Positions 17,674-25,597 are shown, counted from the stretch's first letter. The stretch is DNA of 64,000 nucleotides from Desulfobacterales bacterium (GCA_016218685.1 JACRDD010000005.1:1-64000), one strand, 5' to 3'. Numbers and translations are program-made. The notes: generated from the sequence alone by a model not told the origin.

Positions 17674-18339
17674 ATGCCGTCGATCATACCCATTCAATTT
17701 GCCGCCGCGGCCGGAGTAGGGACCGGGGTCTCTTTTCTGACCGCCACGGTGCTGCACGCCGAAGAAGACAAAATTCTGGTGCGCCTCACCGATGGAAGCG
17801 TTCTGCGGGCGCAACGCGCCAAAGGTTGCCTGGTGAAGCCGGCGGTGAAAGACCTGGTGTTGGCGGTGGATGCCGGGGCCGCCGGGGTTTTCATCACCGA
17901 TGTCCTGGCCGGCGACGGGGCCGCCACCTGTCTCTCCGTAAACGGGGACCTGGCCCTGGAGGCCGACGGCGGGAACCTCTCCCTGAGCGGGCGCCAAGTG
18001 CGGGTCGCGCCCCGGGAGGCGGTCGCCATCCAGGCCCCCTTCCTGAAGATCGAGGGCGACGCGGGGCAACTGCGGTTCAGAACCCTTTCCCTGCTGAGCC
18101 GCTTGCTATGCGTATCCGCAGGGCGGGCCGAGACGGTCTGCGACCGCCTGGACCTGACGGCCCGGCAGGTGTTCCAGCGGCTCAAGAATGTCTTCCGCCG
18201 GATCGAGGGTCTGGACGAAACGCGCGCGGGAAGAATTTCCGTCCGCTCCCAGGCGGGCGTGGATGTGCGCGGCGGAAGGGTCTCGGTCGTCTCGGACGAA
18301 GAGGTCAAAATCGACGGCCGCGGCATCCATATCGGCTAG
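17674..18339 (+). CDS. DUF3540 domain protein of the T6SS cargo module
   Basis: 221 residues. Beta-rich N-terminal part (VLHAEEDKILVRLTDGSVLR; AKGCLVKPAVKDLVLAV), then a VgrG-tip-like strand pattern (LSLSGRQVRVAPREAVAIQA) and a final repeat ISVRSQAGVDVRGGRVSVVS. This fits DUF3540, a partner of DUF2169 and DUF4150 in VgrG clusters. ATG 17674 has GGAGG at 17661-17665, 8 bases away; the frame is open further upstream, but that overlaps the preceding gene. Confidence 0.7.
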   Translation: MPSIIPIQFAAAAGVGTGVSFLTATVLHAEEDKILVRLTDGSVLRAQRAKGCLVKPAVKDLVLAVDAGAAGVFITDVLAGDGAATCLSVNGDLALEADGGNLSLSGRQVRVAPREAVAIQAPFLKIEGDAGQLRFRTLSLLSRLLCVSAGRAETVCDRLDLTARQVFQRLKNVFRRIEGLDETRAGRISVRSQAGVDVRGGRVSVVSDEEVKIDGRGIHIG

Positions 18340-18360
18340 CCGTCAAACGAGGAGGAACCC

Positions 18361-18759
18361 ATGTTCGCAACCACCCTGGCCGGCGGTCAGATCGCCTCCA
18401 CGGCGCCGGATGTCTGCAAAACCGTGGTCGGCACGGCCACGGTGCCCGTGCCCTACCCGGCCACCGGCATGCCCTCGGGCGCCATGCCGGTCACCAAGAA
18501 GGTCTTCATCGTCAACGCCCCGGCCCTCAACCGGATGTCCAAGATCAATCCCACCATGGGCGATCAACCCGGCGCTTCCGGCGGGGGCGGCATGGTGTCC
18601 AATGCCATCATGGGCCCCATCGAGTACCTCAGCGCCAGTCCCAAAGTGTTCCTGGAAGGGGTCCCGGCCGTGCGCCTCGGCGACAGCGTGACCATGAACA
18701 ACCGCAACACAGTCGGCGTCAACGGCCTGCCGAGCCAGACCAAAGTGATGATCGGGTAG
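18361..18759 (+). CDS. PAAR-like DUF4150 protein (T6SS spike tip)
   Basis: 132 residues. The pattern VPVPYPATGM, KKVFIVNAPALNRMSKINPT, GMVSNAIMGPIEYLSASPKV and VPAVRLGDSVTMNNRN is characteristic of DUF4150, a PAAR-like protein that caps the VgrG spike and often carries or recruits the toxin. Here it is only the tip domain with no C-terminal toxin extension. Gene spacing (21 bases after DUF3540, AGGAGG before ATG) indicates the same operon. Confidence 0.8.
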   Translation: MFATTLAGGQIASTAPDVCKTVVGTATVPVPYPATGMPSGAMPVTKKVFIVNAPALNRMSKINPTMGDQPGASGGGGMVSNAIMGPIEYLSASPKVFLEGVPAVRLGDSVTMNNRNTVGVNGLPSQTKVMIG

Positions 18760-18798
18760 GCGCATGACCCGGCTTGAAAGGATCGAAAGAGAGATACC

Positions 18799-19614
18799 AT
18801 GAACCTCAGCGGCAAAGTGGCCCTGGTATTGGGCAGCGTCAAAGGCATCGGCAAGGCCATTGGTTTGGATCTGGCCCGGGCCGGGGCCAGGGTGGTCTAC
18901 ACCTGGCACGATTGGCCCGAGAGCGTGGAAAGCCTGGGGCGGGAGGCGGCCGCGGCCAACCCGGAGCATCTGATCGTGAAGATCGATCTGCTGGAGACCG
19001 AAGCGGTCGATGGCCTTTTGCGCCATATCATGGATCGCTTCGGCCGGCTGGACGTCCTGATCAACAACATCGAGCGCGGTGGCATGCCGGTGGTGCACGG
19101 GGCCTATACCCGCGCCCAGTGGGACCTGGAACTGGGCACCACCTTGCGCGCCAAGCAGTGGGTTTTTTCGGCGGCCCTGCCCTTTCTCAAGCAGTCCGGC
19201 GAGGGCGTGGTCGTCAACTTCTCTTCCATCGCGGCCCTCGTGGGCCGCAGCGGGCCGGCCAGTTACCTCTTCAACGAGGGCTATGCGGCGGCCAACCGGG
19301 GCATCGCCCTGCTCACCGAAACCTGGGCCCGCCTGGGCGCGCCCGAAGTGCGCGTCAACGAAATCATGCTGGGCATCTGCGAGACACGCCATGCCGAGGG
19401 CACGCGGGGCTGGGGCTTGCTCGACGCGGCCCAGCGGCAGGCCATCCTGAATCATACCCTGCTGGGCCGCACCGGGCGGCTGGACGATGTGACCGCCGCC
19501 GTGCGCTTTCTGGTCTGCGATGCCCCCTTCATGACCGGCAGCGTGATCCGCCTGGACGGCGGTTATGTGCTGGGCGGCGAGCCGATCATGCCCATGCCCA
19601 AGGGAGTGGTATAA
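18799..19614 (+). CDS. short-chain dehydrogenase/reductase-family protein with substituted catalytic lysine
   Basis: 271 residues with the SDR Rossmann motif VLGSVKGIGKAIG near the N-terminus and LDVLINNIERGG. The catalytic Ser region is VNFSSIAALVGRSG, and the Tyr is Y162 in NEGYAAANRG; the position of the YxxxK lysine is N166. Residue S142 or S143 is retained. An unusual or absent oxidoreductase activity is therefore likely. It begins 39 bases after the DUF4150 gene and could be part of the T6SS cargo transcript, as a tailing gene or as cargo; this is inference. Confidence 0.75.
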   Translation: MNLSGKVALVLGSVKGIGKAIGLDLARAGARVVYTWHDWPESVESLGREAAAANPEHLIVKIDLLETEAVDGLLRHIMDRFGRLDVLINNIERGGMPVVHGAYTRAQWDLELGTTLRAKQWVFSAALPFLKQSGEGVVVNFSSIAALVGRSGPASYLFNEGYAAANRGIALLTETWARLGAPEVRVNEIMLGICETRHAEGTRGWGLLDAAQRQAILNHTLLGRTGRLDDVTAAVRFLVCDAPFMTGSVIRLDGGYVLGGEPIMPMPKGVV

Positions 19615-19631
19615 GGGCAGGGCGGCCCATC

Positions 19632-20783
19632 TCAATTGCAGCCTCCGCTGCTACTGCTGCTGGTCGAACTGCTACTGCTACTGCTGCTGGTGCTGCCGCA
19701 CCCCGAGCTCGAACTGCTGCTACTGGAACTGCTGCTCGTGCTGCTGGAACTGCTGCTACCGGACGGCAGGTTGGCGTTGCGCTTGAGGTAGAGCGTGTCC
19801 TTGACGAAGCCGCCCATTTCGCCTTCGCCCACGCGCAGGCGCCAGTCCGACCAGAACATGGGCGGTCCCCAGTCGGTACTGGCGACCCAGGCGGTCCAGC
19901 TCAGGCCGTTTTGCTCCATGAAGTTGACCAGCGGCTGGCCGTAAGCGCTGATGGTGGCGTTGTCCTCGAAGTAGTTGCTCTGGCTGAAGCCCCACTCGGT
20001 CATGATCAGCGGGTGCTTGGCCGCCGTCGTGGCGATCTGGTCCTTGTACCACTGGTACTTCCAGTGGCTGGGATAGGTGTGCACCACGTAGACGATGTTG
20101 CCCCCGCTGATGGGGCTGTTGACGGTGGGGACCAGAATCTGATCCCAACTGGGCGAACCCACCAGAACCAGATTTTTGGGCGCCGCGGCGCGAATGGTGT
20201 TGGTCCAGCGCTGCATGTAGGATTTCACTTCGGCCCACTTCTGGTCGTCGGTGCTGGCCGTGGTGTTGATCGGCTCGTTGAAGATCTCGAACATCACATG
20301 GCTGTCGTTGGCGAACTTGGGCGCCATGTAGGACCAGAATCGGTCCACGTAGGAGACGTTCTTGGTGATGTCGTCCACATAGTGCAGGTCGATGATGGCG
20401 TAGACATCCTTTTGCTTGCAGTAGTTTACTACCGGCCGCAGCAGGCTGTTGTAGTAATCGTCGCTGCCGGGGGTAAAGGTGCGGGGCGGGTCGTAGTCCG
20501 GCGGGGTGATGGTCAAGCGCAGGATCTTGGGGTACCAGCCCGGCGAGTTGCCCTGGGTGTCGCTCTTGTTGGTGACGCGGTCGATGACCGCATTGACCCC
20601 GCCGTACCAGGCTTCCTGGGCCCCCAGATCGATGAGCGAGATGCCCCGCAGGATCACGGTGTTGCCGGCCGGGTCCTTGATTTTGTTGCCCTCCACATGC
20701 AGCCAGGGGGTTTCGGCCCGCACGGAACCGCCCCACAGCGCCAGTAGCAGGGCCAAGCAATAGATCTTGCGCCAGGAATTCAT
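19632..20783 (-). CDS. secreted glycoside hydrolase family 5 (cellulase-like) with polyserine tail
   Basis: 383 residues. A Sec signal peptide ends near VRA-E (residue 23). The GH5 barrel carries the acid/base E170 in MFEIFNEP, the nucleophile E263 in LIMTEWGF, and VVHTYPSHW. It probably cleaves beta-glucan, mannan or similar polysaccharide outside the cytoplasm. Residues ~342-379 are almost only Ser with a few Thr/Gly, interrupted by GCGS and ending GGCN. Such linkers normally join a carbohydrate-binding module, but none follows. A Shine-Dalgarno-like GGAGA precedes ATG 20783. Confidence 0.85.
   Translation of the reverse strand: MNSWRKIYCLALLLALWGGSVRAETPWLHVEGNKIKDPAGNTVILRGISLIDLGAQEAWYGGVNAVIDRVTNKSDTQGNSPGWYPKILRLTITPPDYDPPRTFTPGSDDYYNSLLRPVVNYCKQKDVYAIIDLHYVDDITKNVSYVDRFWSYMAPKFANDSHVMFEIFNEPINTTASTDDQKWAEVKSYMQRWTNTIRAAAPKNLVLVGSPSWDQILVPTVNSPISGGNIVYVVHTYPSHWKYQWYKDQIATTAAKHPLIMTEWGFSQSNYFEDNATISAYGQPLVNFMEQNGLSWTAWVASTDWGPPMFWSDWRLRVGEGEMGGFVKDTLYLKRNANLPSGSSSSSSTSSSSSSSSSSSGCGSTSSSSSSSSTSSSSSGGCN
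19640..19757. repeat. AGC/AGT serine-codon repeat tract
   Basis: Low-complexity trinucleotide repeats (GCTGCT/ACTGCT on the plus strand) encoding the polyserine tail of the GH5 protein on the minus strand. Such tracts expand and contract easily, so length may vary between strains or be mis-assembled. Confidence 0.8.
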
Positions 20784-20962
20784 CTGGTGGTCTCCTTTCG
20801 GAACTCAATTTTAAGGGCAAGGAGAAGAACTATCCGGGAATGGGTCAAGCGCTTATTTCGTATCAAGAGGCGCTTGGGCCGGTCAACCTATTTTCGGGAC
20901 AGGAAAAGCCTATGCGGCTTGGTCGCGGATCAAAGCAGGAGGTCAAAAATTCAGCGCTGAAA

Positions 20963-21748
20963 TCAGTGCTTCGGCCGGATGCGGGGGGTCGCGATGCCGA
21001 ACACGAAAAGCCGGATCCAGTCAAACCCGAAGGCCAGCAGCGCTTCCTCGTCCCGGCGGATCTTCCGCACCAGTTCCGGCGCGACCCGGTAGCGCTTCAA
21101 AAAAGTGCTGCCGAAGAGAAACTCCCGGAAGCGGTCGAGGTTGTAGGCGGCCATGAAGGCCATCTTGGCCTTGGGGCCGTTAGGGCCTTCGAGGCCCCAG
21201 GGATCGTCGCGAAACAGACGGCGTACTTCGGCCCAGGCCATGGTCAGGGGGTCGTAGGCCTGGACTTGCTGCTCTTGGATGTAAGCGGCCACGTTCAGGG
21301 AGCGGTCTTCGCCGGGCCCCAGGCAGAACGCCGGCGGCCGCAGGAAGTAGACCGCCTCGGTGCGGCCTGTGGCCGCCGCGTAGCGCGCCCCCTGCTCCAT
21401 GGGGAAAAGACGGCACGTGTGGGGCCGATCGGCATACACCCGGCAGCCCTGGGGTGTTAAAAAGGGACAAGGCGCCCGGTCGGCCGCGGCCATGCGCAGT
21501 ACCACTTCGGGAAAGTGGTTGCCCTCGCGCAGCACGACATCCACGTACGTTTCGATGAATTGATCGGCGGAGATGCCCAGATTGCGCTTCAAGCGCAACA
21601 CGTCGTAGGGGTAGACAAACAGGTTGAGATTGTGGCAGCAACGGTTGAAGCAGGCCAGTTGCGGGTGGCAGCGAAAGCGAAAGGTGTCTTCCGGCCCGAT
21701 GGGACGTCCGGCCACCGGTTGCCCCTGGGGATCGTCAATATATTTCAT
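20963..21748 (-). CDS. YkgJ family cysteine-cluster protein
   Basis: 261 residues. The N-terminal cluster is RCHPQLACFNRCCHNLNLF and a second one is CPFLTPQGCRVYADRPHTC, followed by RLFP, the YkgJ (CxCC, putative Zn/Fe-chelating) pattern. Its function is not established. It overlaps the end of the upstream YkgJ gene by 14 bases and is the last gene of a minus-strand operon with dgt. Confidence 0.78.
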   Translation of the reverse strand: MKYIDDPQGQPVAGRPIGPEDTFRFRCHPQLACFNRCCHNLNLFVYPYDVLRLKRNLGISADQFIETYVDVVLREGNHFPEVVLRMAAADRAPCPFLTPQGCRVYADRPHTCRLFPMEQGARYAAATGRTEAVYFLRPPAFCLGPGEDRSLNVAAYIQEQQVQAYDPLTMAWAEVRRLFRDDPWGLEGPNGPKAKMAFMAAYNLDRFREFLFGSTFLKRYRVAPELVRKIRRDEEALLAFGFDWIRLFVFGIATPRIRPKH

Positions 21749-22361
21749 GGTCGCTCTCTTTGCCGTCCGACAAGGCCGGCTTCTCGATCACCATCTGGGC
21801 GATGGTCATTCGGATTTTGGCGCCAAAGCCCAGCCGGCGGCGTAACTCCCGCTCCAGTTCGGCCAGGGCCGAATACAAAGGGGTGCGATCCAGGAGCGGT
21901 TGGGCCGCTGCGCCGCACTGGCGGTCGAAATCGCCGCACCCCGGCCCTGCCTGGCGCCGGCCGTCGGGCCGCCGCAAGTGATGGGGGATGCCGTGCAGCC
22001 GGCAGATCATGGGCCGATGGGCGTAGAGCAGGCAGCGCCCCTGCGCGTTGAGCGGACACATGACCGGCTCTGGCGGCTCCGCTGCCATGCGCACCGCCGC
22101 CTGGGCGGCCCGGGCAGCGATGGGGCCGCGATCGGCAGCGGCCAAGGCACTCAAGCCCTGGCGCAGGTAAAGATGCTCCACCAGCGTGTGATGGTAAAAG
22201 CGGGTGCGGCAGCAGTTGTCGTCGCACCCCCGGCATACGAAGCCGTGGGCGAGGGCCGCCCGCTCGTAGTCGGCGTCCATGGCCGCGAAAACCCGCGCCA
22301 GGGCTTCGGTGGCCCATGCACAGGAAGATTTCTGATCTTCGGCAGCAATCGGTGCGGTCAT
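21735..22361 (-). CDS. second YkgJ family cysteine-cluster protein
   Basis: About 208 residues. Cysteine clusters CRGCDDNCCRTRFYHH and CPLNAQGRCLLYAHRPMIC match the YkgJ family, but the protein differs clearly from its downstream neighbour, so the pair is not a recent duplication. ATG 22361 is chosen because it lies 16 bases after the dgt stop; an in-frame ATG at 22412 would overlap dgt by 35 bases. Confidence 0.75.
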   Translation of the reverse strand: MTAPIAAEDQKSSCAWATEALARVFAAMDADYERAALAHGFVCRGCDDNCCRTRFYHHTLVEHLYLRQGLSALAAADRGPIAARAAQAAVRMAAEPPEPVMCPLNAQGRCLLYAHRPMICRLHGIPHHLRRPDGRRQAGPGCGDFDRQCGAAAQPLLDRTPLYSALAELERELRRRLGFGAKIRMTIAQMVIEKPALSDGKESDHEIY

Positions 22362-22377
22362 CGAGGGTATCCCGTCA

Positions 22378-23433
22378 TTATCGCATTTGGGCCGGGAAGA
22401 AGATGCGGGCATAGAGCGACAGGGCGTAGCGGTCGGTCATGCAGGCCAAAAGGTCGCACACCAGGCGCTCCTTGGAAACGGAACGCTCCGCAAGGTCCGG
22501 CAGCCGCATGTTGGCCAGTTCGTCGGCCAGCACCGTCTCGTTGTCCAGCAGGTAGGCAAAGAGTTCGGACATGATCTTCTTGGCTTTGACAAATTCGTTG
22601 TGCACCACCGGCGAGCGGTACACATTGTCGTAAAGAAACTGCCGCAGCTCGGTCATGGCGTCGAACACGGTGTCGCTCATGTTGAGCTCCAGTTGGCCGT
22701 TGCGGGGGCGCGTCTGGTCGATCAGATCGGTCATCATGGTGTTAATGCGCTGGTCGTGGGTAGGCCCCAGCACCCGCATGCACCCTTCAGGAATATCGCC
22801 CTCCCGGATCACGCCGCTGCGGATGGCGTCGTCCAGGTCGTGATTGAGATAGGCCATGATGTCGGCCACGCGCACCACCCGGCCCTCCATGGTGGCGGGC
22901 AGCTCCTGGGGATCTTCGGGCATGATCTTGCCATAGCCCTTGGAGTGTTTGACGATGCCGTCGCGCACCTCATAGGTCAGGTTCAGCCCCTGGCCGCCGT
23001 TTTCCAGCACCTGGACCACCCGCAGGCTCTGGGCCTGGTGGGAAAAGGCCGGCGAGAAGATCTCCTTGAGCACCAGCTCGCCGCCGTGGCCGAAGGGGGT
23101 GTGGCCCAGGTCGTGGCCCAGGGCGATGGCCTCGGCCAGATCCTCGTTCAAAAACATGGCCCGGGCGATGGTGCGGGCGATCTGGGCCACCTCCAGGGTG
23201 TGGGTCAAGCGGGTGCGGTACTCGTCGCCCGACGGGTTGAGGAACACCTGGGTCTTGTGCTTGAGACGCCGGAAGGCATTACAATAAAGGATGCGGTCTT
23301 TGTCCACCTGGAAGGCGGTGCGGATGGGGCAGGCCGCCTCGGCGGTTACCCTTCCCCGGGATTCGGCGCTGCGACAACCATGGGGTGAAAGAAAATTTGC
23401 TTCGCGCTTTTCGAACTGTTCACGTAGTGTCAT
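22378..23433 (-). CDS. dgt: deoxyguanosinetriphosphate triphosphohydrolase-like protein
   Basis: 351 residues. HD-domain enzyme that removes triphosphate from dGTP or other dNTPs and so controls the nucleotide pool. Motifs: FRRLKHKTQVF, then TRLTHTLEVAQIARTIARA (first His) and GHDLGHTPFGHGGE (HD plus second His). The start MTLREQFEKREA at 23433 matches the family; the frame is open upstream without conserved sequence. Length is that of the shorter bacterial type-2 dGTPases. dNTPases of this family also appear in phage defence, but the operon here looks housekeeping. Confidence 0.88.
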   Translation of the reverse strand: MTLREQFEKREANFLSPHGCRSAESRGRVTAEAACPIRTAFQVDKDRILYCNAFRRLKHKTQVFLNPSGDEYRTRLTHTLEVAQIARTIARAMFLNEDLAEAIALGHDLGHTPFGHGGELVLKEIFSPAFSHQAQSLRVVQVLENGGQGLNLTYEVRDGIVKHSKGYGKIMPEDPQELPATMEGRVVRVADIMAYLNHDLDDAIRSGVIREGDIPEGCMRVLGPTHDQRINTMMTDLIDQTRPRNGQLELNMSDTVFDAMTELRQFLYDNVYRSPVVHNEFVKAKKIMSELFAYLLDNETVLADELANMRLPDLAERSVSKERLVCDLLACMTDRYALSLYARIFFPAQMR

Positions 23434-23607
23434 GACTCGCCATACCGCCCAACGGACCTCGTCAATCCGGCCCCATTCGGCGGGGGCCGCCCTTAACAGC
23501 ATCGGCCCCATGTGGTATAGCCTTTAGCAGGCTAATATAAATGCCGTTCAAAACGACGGACTATCTCGTATCCCATAATGCAGGGCCAGGCAACGGTTTT
23601 TGCCGCT

Positions 23608-24171
23608 ATGAACGATCATCACCTGATATTGGGGCAACTGAAGGATTTCATCACCGGCCGCACCATCGACGACACCCACGATGAGCGCTACCGCCAGAAG
23701 ATTGCCCGCTTGCTCGTGGCGCAAAAGGGGTTTGCCCGGGAGCAGCTCCGCCCCAACCACCCCTTGACCATCAAAGCGGCCGCCAAAGCGGCCTGCGTCC
23801 CCATCACCTATATAGTAATGGATGGGGCCGGACGCATGGTCATGCTGGTGCATTACGGCCCTGGATCTTTGGTGACGCGCCACCGGCCGGCCCTGGCCAT
23901 GTCCCGCCTGGCCGCGCCCTACCAGATCCCGGTGGTGGTGGTCACCAACGGCGAAGCGGCCGACGTTCTGGACGGTGAAACCGGCCGCCTTCTGGGCAAC
24001 GGCTGGGAGGCCATCCCCACAAGGGAGCAGTTGACCCGCCGGCTGGAGGGGTATAGATGGGAATCCCTCCCGGCCCAGCGCATCGAGATGGAAGCGCGGA
24101 TTGTGATGGCCTATGAGGTGGATGATCGCTGCCCGTGCGACAGTACGGTTTGTATTATCAATGAACGGTAA
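23608..24171 (+). CDS. HsdR N-terminal-like domain protein with degraded nuclease motif
   Basis: About 187 residues (or 197 from TTG... an in-frame ATG at 23578). It resembles the type I restriction HsdR_N_2 fold: ERYRQKIARLLVAQKGF, then VPITYIVMDGAGRMVMLVHY and VVVVTNGEAADVLDG. In active enzymes the two strands carry D and ExK; here they read TYIVMDG and LVHYG, so catalysis is unlikely. It ends 5 bases before a deaminase gene and is not linked to hsdM/hsdS. A nucleic-acid-binding or regulatory role is possible. Confidence 0.6.
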   Translation: MNDHHLILGQLKDFITGRTIDDTHDERYRQKIARLLVAQKGFAREQLRPNHPLTIKAAAKAACVPITYIVMDGAGRMVMLVHYGPGSLVTRHRPALAMSRLAAPYQIPVVVVTNGEAADVLDGETGRLLGNGWEAIPTREQLTRRLEGYRWESLPAQRIEMEARIVMAYEVDDRCPCDSTVCIINER

Positions 24172-24176
24172 ACACC

Positions 24177-24680
24177 ATGAACCACGAAACCAACATGCGC
24201 CATGCCCTGGCCCAGGCCCGACAAGCCCTGGACGAAGATGAATTCCCGGTGGGCTGCGCCATTTTTTTGGAGGGCCGGGTGCTGGCCACGGCCCGGCGGG
24301 TCAACAGCCGGCGGCCGGTGCCCAGTGAGCTGGACCATGCCGAGATCATGGCCCTGCGCCAGGTGGAGGCCCTGGACGGGGCCCTGGACCGGCGCCGCAT
24401 GGTGCTGTACGCCACCCTGGAGCCGTGCCTGATGTGCTTCGGCGCCATCCTGATCAGCGGCATCGGCACGCTGGTCTATGCCTACGAAGATGCCATGGGC
24501 GGCGGCACGGCCTGCGACCGCGCGCGCCTGCCCAGCCTCTATCGCGACAGCCCCATCCAGATCGTCTCCGGGGTGTGCCGCCGGGAGAGCCTGACCCTGT
24601 TTCAGACCTTCTATCGCCGTCCGCATATCGGCTACTGGCGCGACAGTCTGCTGGAGCGCTACACCCTGGACCAAGGTTAA
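24177..24680 (+). CDS. TadA-like nucleoside/tRNA adenosine deaminase family protein
   Basis: 167 residues of the cytidine deaminase-like zinc fold. The zinc/catalytic motif is DHAEIMALRQ (H and E) with LEPCLMCFGAI (PCxxC). The alternating spacing and NSRR..PSELDHAE fit the TadA/guanine deaminase branch. True TadA has extra conserved tRNA-binding residues I cannot confirm, so substrate may be tRNA A34 or a free nucleoside. It is 5 bases after the HsdR_N-like gene. Confidence 0.75.
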   Translation: MNHETNMRHALAQARQALDEDEFPVGCAIFLEGRVLATARRVNSRRPVPSELDHAEIMALRQVEALDGALDRRRMVLYATLEPCLMCFGAILISGIGTLVYAYEDAMGGGTACDRARLPSLYRDSPIQIVSGVCRRESLTLFQTFYRRPHIGYWRDSLLERYTLDQG

Positions 24681-24728
24681 ACGGAACCGTTCGATGCTCG
24701 GTTTAATTGGCAGCCGCCCGTTTTTCTC

Positions 24729-24755
24729 TTGCAATTCAGTGGCTGTTTATATATT
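24729..24755 (+). promoter_or_regulatory. possible sigma-70 promoter for infC operon
   Basis: TTGCAA (24729-24734) and TATATT (24750-24755) with a 15-base spacer, in an A+T-rich stretch between the deaminase gene and infC. The spacer is short, so the call is tentative. Confidence 0.35.
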
Positions 24756-24788
24756 GAAATATGCCTTTAAAAGGCAGGCTCAATAAAT

Positions 24789-24828
24789 ACCGGCTGATTT
24801 CAAAGAGCTACGCAACAGCGCAGCCGGT
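24789..24828 (+). promoter_or_regulatory. infC leader hairpin
   Basis: ACCGGCT (24789-24795) can pair with AGCCGGT (24822-24828), enclosing a 26-base loop, 24 bases upstream of the Shine-Dalgarno. It lies in the untranslated leader of infC-rpmI-rplT, an operon often autoregulated by L20 or IF3. Whether it binds either is not known. Confidence 0.4.
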
Positions 24829-24852
24829 AGGGCCCTAACAACCCGGAATCGA

Positions 24853-24867
24853 GGAGGTGCCGGCATA
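24853..24867 (+). promoter_or_regulatory. Shine-Dalgarno plus AUA start of infC
   Basis: GGAGG at 24853-24857, seven-base spacer, ATA at 24865-24867. This site decides the infC start and is the only well-placed ribosome-binding site upstream of the conserved N-terminus. Confidence 0.7.
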
Positions 24868-25401
24868 GCTCAGTTTAAATCCGAAAAAGAAGATCAGGCG
24901 CAACGCACCCGTTTGAACCAAGGCATTCGTGCCCGAGAGGTGCGTGTCATTGATCCGGACGGCAATCAGCTTGGCATATTGCAGATCCGTGAGGCCCTTG
25001 CCGCTGCTTTGGAATTCGGCCTGGACCTGGTAGAGGTTTCGCCCACCGCCAAACCGCCGGTGTGCAAAATCATGGATTACGGCCGTTTCAAGTACGAGCA
25101 GACCAAGAAGCAGCATGAAGCCAAAAAGAAACAGGCCACCTTTCAGCTCAAAGAGATCAAGGTTCGGCCCAAAACCGGCGAACATGACTTGCAGACCAAG
25201 CTGGGCCACATCCGAAAGTTCCTGGAGCGCAAGGACAAGGTCAAGGTGACGGTCATGTTCCGCGGAAGGGAAATCGCCCTTTCCGACAAGGGTCGAGCGC
25301 TGCTGGAACAGATTGCAACCGAAGTCGAGCAGACCGCCGTCGTGGAGCAGCTTCCCAAGTTCGAGGGCCGCACCATGATCATGATCCTGGCGCCCAAGTA
25401 G
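24865..25401 (+). CDS. infC: translation initiation factor IF-3, apparently with an AUA start codon
   Basis: 178 residues from ATA 24865. IF-3 binds the 30S subunit, prevents 70S reassociation and rejects non-canonical start codons. The core reads GIRAREVRVIDPDGNQLGI, SPTAKPPVCKIMDYGRFKYE and EIKVRPKTGEHDLQTKLGHI, ending EGRTMIMILAPK. No ATG or GTG lies in frame upstream of the conserved N-terminus. TTG 24913 would cut it short and has no Shine-Dalgarno, whereas ATA 24865 follows GGAGG (24853-24857) by 7 bases. E. coli infC uses AUU for autoregulation, so an AUA start is consistent with the same mechanism. Confidence 0.9.
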   Translation: MAQFKSEKEDQAQRTRLNQGIRAREVRVIDPDGNQLGILQIREALAAALEFGLDLVEVSPTAKPPVCKIMDYGRFKYEQTKKQHEAKKKQATFQLKEIKVRPKTGEHDLQTKLGHIRKFLERKDKVKVTVMFRGREIALSDKGRALLEQIATEVEQTAVVEQLPKFEGRTMIMILAPK

Positions 25402-25597
25402 CTTCGGATGAAATAGGACCCATCGGGCGGAACGATAAAGGCGCCGCCTGGTGCGCGCGACACCTGGACAGGAACCGGCCTTCCGGCGTCCAGGGCAGGT
25501 GCGCGCATCGCTTTTTGGAACGTTGCGCGAGAATGAGTGAGCGAATGCCGGCGGAGAGCATCCCCACACGGCAGAATATAAAGAGGAGAACAGGACC

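Noticed and set aside
19640-19757. CRISPR-like periodic repeat
   Set aside because: Triplet codon repeats for polyserine, no spacers.
18774-20747. 657-codon plus-strand frame spanning the SDR and GH5 genes
   Set aside because: Shadow frame on both; the product is arginine/alanine-rich with no motif.
24860-24900. tRNA-like start GGCATAGCTCAGTT at the infC start, shared with the tRNA-Gly
   Set aside because: No anticodon arm, T arm or matching acceptor follows; the sequence is the beginning of infC.
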